NCBI GenBank assembly: GCA_937961295.1 | Contig: CALGOK010000093.1 | Span: 1-20,628 of the forward strand | DNA: 20,628 bases | Direction of reading: 5' to 3' | Source of the DNA: an uncultured Gemmatimonadota bacterium | GTDB taxonomy: Bacteria > Gemmatimonadota > Gemmatimonadetes > Gemmatimonadales > GWC2-71-9 | Part shown: positions 7,021-15,479 of the stretch, one piece after another | Numbering within the stretch: position 1 is the stretch's first letter | Layout: the number at the start of each line of letters is the position of its first letter | The notes under the pieces: generated by a model | Told to the model about the DNA's origin: nothing | Databases searched by the model: none | Seen by the model: the letters and a program-made list of their open reading frames with translations, nothing else | Program-made: the position numbers and the translations under genes

Positions 7021-8148
7021 ATGGGGAATCGCGCCGTCACCGCGAGGGGCTCCCACGCCGCGGACGCCCGTGGCGTACCCGGGAGGCCGTCCGCTGTCGC
7101 GCCGCGTGCGGCGCGACGGATTCCGACGTTCGGCGAAACCGTCGGGCTGCACGCAACCCGACTGCAGTGGTGGCTCATCCTGACCATGGGGCTCGCCATG
7201 GCGTCCCCCCTGGCCGCCCAGGACGGCCGGCTGCACGTGCTGGTCGTCACCGGGCTCTCGGGTGAGCCGTCGTTCGCCGCATCGTTCGCCACCGCGGGTG
7301 GTGCGTTGGTGGAGGCGGCGCGTGGGCCCTGGGGTGTGGCGGACGCCGACGTCACGTGGCTCGCGGAGGACGCCAGCCGCGACGCGGGGCGGATCACCGG
7401 ACGCGCGACCGGTGCGGCGATCGACAGCGCACTCTCCCGACTGGCGGCCCGGAGTCAGCCCGGCGACGTGGTGGCGGTGATCCTGATCGGTCACGGCAGC
7501 GGCAGCGGGGTCGAGTCAAAGCTGTCGCTCCCCGGACCCGACCCGACCGCGGCCGACTACGGACGCTGGCTCGACCGGCTCGCAGGCCGCACGGTGGTGG
7601 CGGTGATCGCGGCGAGCGGCAGCGGCGACTTCCTGCCGGTGCTCTCGCGTCCCGGTCGGGTGGTGATCACCGCCACGCGCAGCTCGAGCGAGCGCAACGA
7701 ATCGCTCTTCGGCTCGCGGTTCGCGCACGGCCTCGCCTCGCTCGACGCCGATGCCGACAAGGATGGCAGGGTGTCGGTGCTCGAGGCCTTCCAGTACGCC
7801 AGGCGCGAGGTGGAGTCGGCCTATCAGGCCGACAATCGGCTCGTCACCGAGCACGCCCAGCTCGACGACAATGGCGACGGCCGTGGGTCGGACACGCCGG
7901 GCATCGAGGCGTCCGGAGACGGCGCACTCAGCCGACGCGTGACCTTCGGGTCTGCGCCCGCGGTGAGTGATCCGCGCGTGAAGGCGCTGCTCGCCGAGCG
8001 CCGGCAGCTGGAATCACAGGTGGAGGCACTGCGTCGTCGCAAGGACGCCATGCCGGAGCGCACCTATCTCGCCGAGCTCGAGGAACTGCTGGTGGAAATC
8101 GCCGAACGCACGCGCGCGATCCGCGCCATCGGCGAAGGGAGCCGCTGA
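7021..8148 (+). CDS. Secreted C13/caspase-fold protein with EF-hand-like loops, probable pseudo-peptidase
   Basis: The product is 375 aa from ATG 7021, directly after the upstream TGA. A G-rich stretch ends nine bases before the ATG. The first 48 residues are Arg- and Pro-rich and contain two translated palindromes. WWLILTMGLAMASPLAAQ then forms a signal core cut before Q. The body resembles the C13/legumain-caspase fold: VVAVILIGHGSG (H158), LPGPDPTAADYGRWLDRL, VVAVIAASGSGDF and GRVVITATRSSSERN. Where legumains have E-A-C, this protein has A197-A198-S199, so the Cys nucleophile is missing. D244-x-D246-x-D248-G...E255 is a textbook EF-hand loop, and D282-x-N284-x-D286-G is a shorter one. A coiled coil ends the protein. 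Proteolysis is therefore doubtful; a calcium-dependent binding role is inference. The start could be later, such as ATG 7186. Confidence 0.75.
   Translation: MGNRAVTARGSHAADARGVPGRPSAVAPRAARRIPTFGETVGLHATRLQWWLILTMGLAMASPLAAQDGRLHVLVVTGLSGEPSFAASFATAGGALVEAARGPWGVADADVTWLAEDASRDAGRITGRATGAAIDSALSRLAARSQPGDVVAVILIGHGSGSGVESKLSLPGPDPTAADYGRWLDRLAGRTVVAVIAASGSGDFLPVLSRPGRVVITATRSSSERNESLFGSRFAHGLASLDADADKDGRVSVLEAFQYARREVESAYQADNRLVTEHAQLDDNGDGRGSDTPGIEASGDGALSRRVTFGSAPAVSDPRVKALLAERRQLESQVEALRRRKDAMPERTYLAELEELLVEIAERTRAIRAIGEGSR
7096..7117. repeat. 22-bp GC-rich palindrome, copy A1 (REP-like)
   Basis: Arm GTCGCGCCGC, centre GT, arm GCGGCGCGAC; the pairing is perfect. It lies inside the 5' part of the C13-like gene and is translated as VAPRAAR. 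It differs from copy B1 at 10634 at 3 of 22 bases and is preceded by the same GTCCGCT. Confidence 0.75.
7141..7162. repeat. 22-bp palindrome, copy A2 (REP-like)
   Basis: Arm GTCGGGCTGC, centre AC, arm GCAACCCGAC; 9 of 10 positions pair. It lies 23 bp after copy A1 and is translated as VGLHATRL, immediately before the signal-peptide core. It matches copy B2 at 10703 at 18 of 22 positions. Confidence 0.65.
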
Positions 8149-10601
8149 TGGTGCGTCCCGCCTGGCCCCTCCTGCTGGCGCTGCTCGCCGCGCCGTGCAC
8201 GGCACAGTCCTCGCCGGGGATCGAGGCGCTGATGGTCGCGGGACGGCTCGTCGAGGCCGAGCAGCTGGCGCGCGCCGGTGGCGACAGCACGGCGGTGCTG
8301 CTCGGCGATATCCTGGTGCAGCAGGGGAAGCTCGACGAGGCACGCGTCACCTACGACCGCATCCACAGGGCGCGCGGTCCGGGTTGGCGCTCGGCAATGG
8401 CCGGCCTGGCGGAGCTCGCGCATCGCCGCGGTGATCGTGATGAAGCCGTGCTGCTGGCCGGGGCGCTGGGCGGCGAGTGGCAGGTGGACCGCGTCGTCTG
8501 GTCGGCGTCCGATCACGTTGCCGCCGGCCGTGCGCTGCTCCTGCTCGCCGACGGCAATCCCGGTGCCGTGCGCGACGCGCTCGCCGCGTTCGACGCGGCG
8601 ACGGCGGCCGATCCGGACGCGGTCGACGGCGCGCTGCGCGCGGCGGCCCTCTTCCTTGATCGCTACAACGCGCCCGACGCACGCGCGGGATACCGGGCCG
8701 TCCTGCAGCGGCGACCGAACGACCCCCGCGCGCTGGTGGGTCTGGCCCGGGCGGCGGCGTTCGATCGCCAAGGCGACCCGCTCGACCTGGTTCGGCAGGC
8801 GCTCGCGGTGAACCCCCGCTCGGTGCCGGCGCTGCTCCTCGCCGCACGGCTCCATCTCGAGGCCGAGCAGTACGACTCCTCGCGCGTCGCGGCGGACGCG
8901 GCACTGGCGGCCGACTCGTCGGATGCGGAGGCATGGGCAGCCGTCGGCGCGCTGGCGTGGCTGCGAGGCGACACCACGGCTTGGCGCGGAGCGGAGCGTG
9001 CCGTTGCACGGCTCAATCCGCGGCCTGCATCGTTCTACGCCGCGGTCGCCGAGGCGGCGGCGCGCCACCGGCGCTATGCCGAGGCGGGCGAGCTGGCGGG
9101 CATCGCCGTGGGGCACGACAGCGGCTCGGTCGCCGCGCTCGGCGCGCTCGGCAACAACCTCCTCCGGGTCGGGGCGATCGACGAGGGGCGCCGCCATCTC
9201 GAGCGCGCATTCGCGATCGACCCGTTCCACCTCTGGCACAAGAACACCCTCGACCTGCTCGACGAGCTGGCCACCTTTCGCACGGTTGCGCGCGGGCGTT
9301 TCGAGATCGTCGCACCGGCGGGTCATGCGGAGTTCCTGGCCGACCTGCTGGTCCCGCTGCTCGAGGAGGCGTACGACTCGCTCGCCGTCCGGTACGACCA
9401 TCGACCGCCAACGCCGATCCGGGTCGCGCTCTACGATCGCCACGCCGACTTCTCGGTGCGGACCATCGGCCTCACCGGGCTCGGCGCCCTCGGCGTCGCG
9501 TTCGGCACGGTGCTGGTGCTCGACGCGCCCCAGGCGCGGCCGGGCGAGTTCAACCTGGGTTCCACCGCGTGGCACGAACTGGCGCACACCTTCACGCTCG
9601 GCGTCTCGGATCACCGGGTGCCGCGCTGGTTCTCGGAAGGACTGTCGGTGCTGGAGGAGCGCCGCGCGCGTGCCGGCTGGGGGGCGCACGCCTCGGTGGG
9701 CTTCGTCCAGGCGCTCGCCGCCGGCGACCTGCTGCCGATCGCGCGCCTCAACGACGGCTTCGTGCGTCCCGATCGGCCCGAGCGGATCGGGCTGAGCTAC
9801 TACCAGTCCTCGCTGGTGGTGGAGTTCCTCGAGCGCGAGTTCGGCATGGCCGCGATCCGCGCGATGCTCCGCGGCTATGCCGATGGTGCCGACACGGAGG
9901 CGGTGGTGCGGCGCGCGACGCGGACCAGCATCGACTCGCTGCAGCGCGGGTTCGACCGCTGGATTGGCCAGCGATTCGCGACGGCCGTCGAGGCGATCCG
10001 GCAGGGGGACGCGGCGGTGTTTGCGACGCCGCTCGGGGAAGCACGGCAGGCGCTCGCGGTCGGGGATACCGCGCCGGCGGTCCGGATGCTGCGTGCCGCG
10101 CGCGATCGCTTTCCCGAGTACGGCGGGGCCGACGGGCCGCGCCTGCCGCTGGCCGAGGTGCTCTGGCGGCAGGGCGAGCGGGCCGCGGCGATCGAGGAGA
10201 TCGCGATCGTGACCCGGGCCGACGAGACCGCCGGGATGGCGAACTTCATCGAGGCCACGTGGCGCCTGGAGCAGGGCGATTCGGCCGCTGCGCTGGCCGC
10301 GCTCGATCGCGCGACGTGGATCGCCCCCAACCAGGGCGACCTGTGGCGCGAGCTTGCCACGCTGGCGGCGGAGATGAACCGGCACCGCGAGGCGATCCGG
10401 GCCCGCCGGGCAGTGGTGGCGCTGCGACCCTCCGATCCGGTGGCGGCGCGCACCGACCTCGCCGAGGCGCTGTTGCGCGGTGGCGAGCCCACCGCTGCCC
10501 GGCGAGAACTGCTCACCGTGCTGGAACAGGCGCCGGCCTACGAGCGCGCGCAGGGGCTCCTCCTCGAGGCGCGTCGGAGCGGAGGAGGGACGCCGCGATG
10601 A
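8148..10601 (+). CDS. Secreted TPR protein with embedded peptidase MA-type (HELAH) metallopeptidase domain
   Basis: The product is 817 aa. Its ATG overlaps the upstream stop (TGATG). Residues 1-19 (VRPAWPLLLALLAAPCTAQ) form a signal peptide ending Ala-Gln. Residues about 25-380 are TPR-like helical repeats (for example AGYRAVLQRRPNDPRALVGLARAA). A gluzincin domain spans about 385-610. Its zinc motif is H476-E-L-A-H480 with E497 in RWFSEGLS as the third ligand, the usual arrangement of the peptidase MA family. More TPR repeats follow (about 615-817). The zinc and catalytic residues are all present, so an active periplasmic metallopeptidase is likely, with the TPRs as protein-binding arms. The substrate is unknown. 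Its place between the C13-like and DUF4159 genes suggests work on envelope proteins together with the MoxR/VWA machinery. The stop overlaps the next ATG. Confidence 0.88.
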   Translation: MVRPAWPLLLALLAAPCTAQSSPGIEALMVAGRLVEAEQLARAGGDSTAVLLGDILVQQGKLDEARVTYDRIHRARGPGWRSAMAGLAELAHRRGDRDEAVLLAGALGGEWQVDRVVWSASDHVAAGRALLLLADGNPGAVRDALAAFDAATAADPDAVDGALRAAALFLDRYNAPDARAGYRAVLQRRPNDPRALVGLARAAAFDRQGDPLDLVRQALAVNPRSVPALLLAARLHLEAEQYDSSRVAADAALAADSSDAEAWAAVGALAWLRGDTTAWRGAERAVARLNPRPASFYAAVAEAAARHRRYAEAGELAGIAVGHDSGSVAALGALGNNLLRVGAIDEGRRHLERAFAIDPFHLWHKNTLDLLDELATFRTVARGRFEIVAPAGHAEFLADLLVPLLEEAYDSLAVRYDHRPPTPIRVALYDRHADFSVRTIGLTGLGALGVAFGTVLVLDAPQARPGEFNLGSTAWHELAHTFTLGVSDHRVPRWFSEGLSVLEERRARAGWGAHASVGFVQALAAGDLLPIARLNDGFVRPDRPERIGLSYYQSSLVVEFLEREFGMAAIRAMLRGYADGADTEAVVRRATRTSIDSLQRGFDRWIGQRFATAVEAIRQGDAAVFATPLGEARQALAVGDTAPAVRMLRAARDRFPEYGGADGPRLPLAEVLWRQGERAAAIEEIAIVTRADETAGMANFIEATWRLEQGDSAAALAALDRATWIAPNQGDLWRELATLAAEMNRHREAIRARRAVVALRPSDPVAARTDLAEALLRGGEPTAARRELLTVLEQAPAYERAQGLLLEARRSGGGTPR
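10581..10589 (+). promoter_or_regulatory. Strong Shine-Dalgarno for the DUF4159 gene
   Basis: GGAGGAGGG ends eight bases before ATG 10598. This strong site, inside the end of the TPR gene, supports starting the DUF4159 protein at 10598, before both palindromes, so the palindromes would be translated. Confidence 0.65.
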
Positions 10602-11476
10602 GATCCCGCCACCCACCCCGACCCCGGTCCGCTGCCGCGCCGCGCGCGGCGCGGCTGGTCTCCGGAACGCGCATTGGCTGGTTCTCGACCTGCGCACCGA
10701 CCGTCGCGCTGCGCGCAGCGCGACGGCTGGTGGTCGTCGCCTGCATCGTTGCGCCGGGACCGGTTTCGGCGCAGCGCGGGTTCCGGGGCGAGGGGTTCAA
10801 CCGCGCGGAGATCCTGCTCGACGTGAATGTCCCGTACGATGGCGCGTTCGAGTTCGCCCGGATCCGCTACGCCTCCTCGCTCGGGATGCTCGGGCGCGGT
10901 CCGCTCTGGTCGCACGACTATGCCCGGGCGGAGGCCAACTTCAGCCGCATCCTGGCGGAGGTCAGCACCGTGCCCACGCGCACGCGGGCCAGCGCGGTGT
11001 TCGGCCTGGACGACCCGCTGCTGTTCCAGCACAGCGTGGCGTACATCGTGGAGGTCGGCTACTGGGTGCCGGAGGAGCCCGAGGTGCGGGCGCTGCGGAC
11101 CTGGCTGCGGCGCGGCGGGTTCCTGATCGTCGACGACTTCCAGGAGAACGACTTCGTCAACTTCGAGCGCCAGATGAAGCGCGTGCTCCCCGATGCGGTG
11201 CTCCAGCCGGTGCCGCGGGAGCACCCGGTGTTCGACGCGTTCTATCGCTTCACCGACTTCGAGGCGGTGCGCCATCCGTACAGCGGCTACCGCACCCAGT
11301 ACTGGGGGGTGTTCGAGGGCAACGATCCCACCGGTCGCCTCATGGTGATCGCCAACTACAACGGCGACATCGCCGAGTACTGGGAGTTCTCCGACCGCGG
11401 CTTCTTCCCGGTCGCCGAGTCGAACGAGGCCTACAAGCTGGGCGTCAACTACATCGTCTACGGGCTCACCCGTTGA
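10598..11476 (+). CDS. DUF4159-domain protein with an extended N-terminus
   Basis: The product is 292 aa from ATG 10598, which overlaps the TPR stop by ATGA and has a strong Shine-Dalgarno. Residues 1-42 are basic and contain two translated palindromes. RLVVVACIVAPGPVSAQ then gives a signal core cut before Q. The DUF4159 domain covers about 68-290: FEFARIRYAS, WSHDYARAEANFSRIL, DDPLLFQHSVAYI, LRRGGFLIVDDF, REHPVFDAFYRF and the C-terminal LGVNYIVYGL. DUF4159 regions resemble amidotransferase/ThuA-like flavodoxin folds and occur with MoxR, DUF58, BatA and DUF4175 genes in several phyla. The biochemical role is unknown. It is probably periplasmic, although the long basic leader (about 42 residues before the hydrophobic core) is unusual for Sec export. 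Confidence 0.85.
   Translation: MRSRHPPRPRSAAAPRAARLVSGTRIGWFSTCAPTVALRAARRLVVVACIVAPGPVSAQRGFRGEGFNRAEILLDVNVPYDGAFEFARIRYASSLGMLGRGPLWSHDYARAEANFSRILAEVSTVPTRTRASAVFGLDDPLLFQHSVAYIVEVGYWVPEEPEVRALRTWLRRGGFLIVDDFQENDFVNFERQMKRVLPDAVLQPVPREHPVFDAFYRFTDFEAVRHPYSGYRTQYWGVFEGNDPTGRLMVIANYNGDIAEYWEFSDRGFFPVAESNEAYKLGVNYIVYGLTR
10634..10655. repeat. 22-bp GC-rich palindrome, copy B1 (REP-like)
   Basis: Arm GCCGCGCCGC, centre GC, arm GCGGCGCGGC; the pairing is perfect. It lies inside the DUF4159 gene and is translated as AAPRAAR, the same frame as copy A1 in the C13-like gene. GTCCGCT precedes both. Confidence 0.75.
10703..10724. repeat. 22-bp GC-rich palindrome, copy B2 (REP-like)
   Basis: Arm GTCGCGCTGC, centre GC, arm GCAGCGCGAC; the pairing is perfect. 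It lies 47 bp after copy B1 and is translated as VALRAAR directly before the hydrophobic signal core. It matches A1 at 19 of 22 positions. Confidence 0.75.
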
Positions 11477-11479
11477 GTG

Positions 11480-11485
11480 AAAGGA
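11480..11485 (+). promoter_or_regulatory. Shine-Dalgarno favouring GTG 11492 for the MoxR gene
   Basis: AAAGGA at 11480-11485 is six bases before GTG 11492. An alternative GTG at 11477 is in frame and abuts the upstream stop but has no such site, so the later start is preferred. Confidence 0.6.
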
Positions 11486-11491
11486 TCCGCC

Positions 11492-12523
<1,032 letters not shown>

Positions 12524-12525
12524 GG

Positions 12526-13431
12526 ATGCCCGGCGTCGCGCCCGCCGCGATGCTCGATCCCGCCCTGCTGGCCGGGATCGGCGACCTCGAGCTGCTCGCG
12601 CGGACCGTGGTGGACGGCTTCCTCCACGGTGCGCATCGCTCGTCGCGCACCGGGTTGTCGGTCGACTTCGCCGAGCACCGGCCCTACCAGCCGGGCGACG
12701 ACCTGCGCCGGATCGACTGGCGCGTGTACGCGCGCACCGACCGCTTCTACCTCAAGACCTACGAGGCGGAGACCAACGCCGACGTGCGGATCGCGCTGGA
12801 CGTCTCGAAGTCGATGGACTTCGGCACCGGGGCACTCACCAAGTTCGCCTGGGCCCGCGCGATGCTCGCCGCGCTGGCGTGGCTGGCGCAGCGGCAGGGC
12901 GACCGCGTGGGATACGTTCCGCTCGGCCGCGAGGCGCGGGAGATCGTCCCGCCGTCGACGCGTCACCTGTCGCTGGTGCTGCAGGCGCTCGCGCGCACCG
13001 AGCCCGGCGGCGACCTGCCGCTCGGCGCCGCGCTCCAGCGCGCGGCCCGGCTGCGCGGCCGGGCGGGCGTGTTCGTGGTGGCGTCCGATTGCTACGATGA
13101 CCCGGTGGCAATCCAGCACGGCCTGGGTGCGCTCCGCGCGCGCGGGCACGACGTGATCCTGTTCCACGTGATCGACCCGGCGGAACGCGACTTTCCGTAC
13201 GAGGCCGCGGACACCTTCGCCGACCTGGAGACCGAGGCGCGCCTGGCGCTGCGCCCGGAGGAAGTCCGGGTGTCGTACCGCGAGGCGTTCCGGGAGCACG
13301 GCGCAAGGCTCCGGCGCCTCGCCGGTGCCGATGGCGCCGACTACCTCGTGGTGCACGGCGACGAGCCGCTCGACCGCGCGCTGCGCGCGTGGCTGGAGCA
13401 TCGCCGCCGCCCGGAGCTCGGCCGCCGCTGA
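12526..13431 (+). CDS. DUF58 domain protein (VWA-like MoxR partner)
   Basis: The product is 301 aa. The DUF58 signature is complete: GAHRSSRTGLSVDFAEHRPY, then QPGDDLRRIDWRVYARTDR, then FYLKTYEAETNADVRIALDVSKSMDFG. The last block holds the MIDAS motif D92-x-S94-x-S96. A Rossmann-like VWA body continues with VFVVASDCYDD and ARGHDVILFHVIDPAERDFPY. DUF58 proteins are encoded directly after MoxR and are thought to be its VWA-type adaptors. There are no membrane segments, so the protein is cytoplasmic or peripheral. It starts two bases after the moxR stop and overlaps the next ATG by one base (TGATG), implying tight co-expression. Confidence 0.94.
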   Translation: MPGVAPAAMLDPALLAGIGDLELLARTVVDGFLHGAHRSSRTGLSVDFAEHRPYQPGDDLRRIDWRVYARTDRFYLKTYEAETNADVRIALDVSKSMDFGTGALTKFAWARAMLAALAWLAQRQGDRVGYVPLGREAREIVPPSTRHLSLVLQALARTEPGGDLPLGAALQRAARLRGRAGVFVVASDCYDDPVAIQHGLGALRARGHDVILFHVIDPAERDFPYEAADTFADLETEARLALRPEEVRVSYREAFREHGARLRRLAGADGADYLVVHGDEPLDRALRAWLEHRRRPELGRR

Positions 13432-15479
13432 TGCCGATCGCGTTCCTCGTCCCGGCATTCCTTGCCGGCCTCGCCGCCCTGGTCGTGCCGCTGGTCCTCC
13501 ACCTCCGGCGCCGCGACCGGCGCAAGCCGCGCCCGTTCCCGTCGCTGATGTTCCTGGCCCGGCTGCCGATCAGTGTCGATGCGCGTCGGCGCGTGACCGA
13601 CTGGCCGCTGCTGCTGCTCAGGGCGCTGGCGATCACGCTCCTCGTCGGCGCGTTCGCCAGGCCGTTCCTCACCAAGGGCGGCATCGCGGGCGTCGGCAGC
13701 ACCGGATTGACGGTGCTCCTGCTGGACCGATCGGCGAGCATGGCGGCGGGCGGGATCGCCGATCGCTGGGAGGACAGTGCCCGCGCGGTGATCGATGCGC
13801 TTCCCGCCGGGCGGCGGGTGGCGGTGGTCGCCTTCGACGCGGAGGCGACCATCCTGCATGCCCCGAGCGACGATCACGGTGCGGCCCGCGCGGCCATCGG
13901 TGCCGCACCGCCGGCCGCTGGCGGCACGCGTCATGGCGCCGCGTTGCGGGCCGCCTCGCAGTTGCTGGCGCACGAACCGGTGCCCGGCGAAGTGGTGCTG
14001 GTGAGCGACCTGCAACGCGCCGGACTCGCGGCGAGCACGGCTCCTGCCCTGTCCGCAGGCACGGTGGTGCGCACGGTGGCCGTGCCGCCGGATTCCCGCG
14101 ACAATGCCGGCATCACGGCCGTGGAGGTGGAGCTCCTGCCGTCGGCCACCGGCCGGCGGGGACTGGTGGCGGCCCGCATCGAGCGCCGCGGGGCCACCGC
14201 GCCGCGTCGAGTGACGGCCACGCTCGACATCGACGGTCGGGAGCAGGCGCGTCGCACGCTCGACCTCCCGGCCGAGGGGACCGCGCGGATTGCGTTCGAC
14301 ACCGTGGCGATGGCGCGCGGCGACGTGCGCATGACGGTGCGCATCGATCCCGATGGCCTGCCGGTCGACGACGCGTATCACGCGGTGGTTCCGGCCGATG
14401 CGGCCACGCGCGTGCTGCTGGTGGTGCCCAGCGACCTGCGCCCCGACGAGCGACGCTACCTCGAGCAGGCGCTCGCGATCGGGCGCGACCCGGTCTTCAC
14501 CGTGGAGCGCGTGACCCGGGTGGAACCCGCCGCCCTCGACCGCAGCGCGGTGGTGGTGCTGCTCGACGTGGCGCCGCCCGGCGGTGCCACCGGCGAGGCG
14601 CTCGCGTCCTGGGTGCGCGATGGCGGCGGCGTGGTGGTCGTGCCGGGTGCGCGCGTCGCGGTCCGGCGATCCGAGCTCGCGATCGCCCCGGCGACCGTGC
14701 GGGGCAGCACCTCGCGCGACCGCGGTGCGCTGCTGGGTGATGCGGAGACGTCGCACCCCGCGCTGTCGGCGTTCCAGGGTGCGGCGGTGGACGGATTCGC
14801 CTCGGTGCGGGTCCGCGAGCATCCGCGCCTGGAGGCGGCACCCGAGGCCGCGGTGCTGCTGCGCTACGACGATGGCGAGCCCGCCCTGGTGGCCGGCACG
14901 CTCGGCAACGGCCGCAGCATGGTCGTGGCGATTCCGCTCGACGTGCGGCGCGGCGACTTCCCGTTGCAGCCGGCGTTCCTGCCGTTCCTGCGCGGCGTCG
15001 TGGCCTGGGCCTCGGGGGATGAGGCCCGCGCGACGCTCGCGCTGCAGAGCGGCGAGCCGTGGCCGATTCCCGCGAGCGTGCGCACGCCGGTGCTCCGAGG
15101 GCCGGATGGCGACCTCACTCGCATCGGCGAAGGCTCGCGACTCGTCGCGCTGCGCGAGTCCGGTATCCACCAGCTGCACGATGGCGGCGGCGGTGGCCTG
15201 CCAACCGCGTTGCTTGCGGTGAACACGCCCGCGGCCGAGGGCAACCTCGCCGCGATGGAGCCGGATGAGCTGCTGCTCGGCGTGGCCGAGGCTCCGCCGG
15301 TGTCGGCGATGACCGTTCCGGAGACGACTGCGGCACAGGAAGCGCGCCAGCGGGGCTGGCGCTGGGTCCTGCTCGCCCTCCTGTGCATCTTGGTGGTGGA
15401 GGCCCTCGTCGCGTCGCGTGGTTGGCGCGCCGTGGCGGTCCACGCGGCTGCCCCCGGCGGCCGGAAGGAGTCCGCATGA
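13431..15479 (+). CDS. BatA-like membrane protein with VWA domain (aerotolerance regulator N-terminal type)
   Basis: The product is 682 aa. The N-terminus PIAFLVPAFLAGLAALVVPLVLHLRRR, with PFPSLMFLARLP, is the BatA/aerotolerance N-terminal domain. A second membrane segment (residues about 58-78) follows. The VWA domain has MIDAS D99-x-S101-x-S103 (LDRSASM), and VVLVSDLQRAG follows later. The middle is beta-rich. A segment with VLLVVPSDLRPDERRYLEQAL and WVRDGGGVVVVPGARV resembles the amidotransferase-like part of the protein at 4747. A C-terminal helix (WVLLALLCILVVEALVA) anchors the protein again, so the bulk faces the periplasm. BatA proteins are linked to MoxR in Bacteroides aerotolerance and in other bacteria; the role here is inferred from this association only. 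It overlaps both neighbours. Confidence 0.9.
   Translation: MPIAFLVPAFLAGLAALVVPLVLHLRRRDRRKPRPFPSLMFLARLPISVDARRRVTDWPLLLLRALAITLLVGAFARPFLTKGGIAGVGSTGLTVLLLDRSASMAAGGIADRWEDSARAVIDALPAGRRVAVVAFDAEATILHAPSDDHGAARAAIGAAPPAAGGTRHGAALRAASQLLAHEPVPGEVVLVSDLQRAGLAASTAPALSAGTVVRTVAVPPDSRDNAGITAVEVELLPSATGRRGLVAARIERRGATAPRRVTATLDIDGREQARRTLDLPAEGTARIAFDTVAMARGDVRMTVRIDPDGLPVDDAYHAVVPADAATRVLLVVPSDLRPDERRYLEQALAIGRDPVFTVERVTRVEPAALDRSAVVVLLDVAPPGGATGEALASWVRDGGGVVVVPGARVAVRRSELAIAPATVRGSTSRDRGALLGDAETSHPALSAFQGAAVDGFASVRVREHPRLEAAPEAAVLLRYDDGEPALVAGTLGNGRSMVVAIPLDVRRGDFPLQPAFLPFLRGVVAWASGDEARATLALQSGEPWPIPASVRTPVLRGPDGDLTRIGEGSRLVALRESGIHQLHDGGGGGLPTALLAVNTPAAEGNLAAMEPDELLLGVAEAPPVSAMTVPETTAAQEARQRGWRWVLLALLCILVVEALVASRGWRAVAVHAAAPGGRKESA

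Noticed and set aside
8064..10697. Very long minus-strand open frame opposite the TPR peptidase gene
   Set aside because: It is the same antisense artefact of GC-rich coding DNA. The + strand frame has a signal peptide, TPRs and HELAH; the minus frame has no recognisable motif.
13377..13393. GCGC palindrome near the end of the DUF58 gene
   Set aside because: It is a simple alternating CG run that encodes a normal helix (DRALRAWLEH). It lacks the GTCGCGCYGC arm of the REP-like elements, so chance is sufficient.
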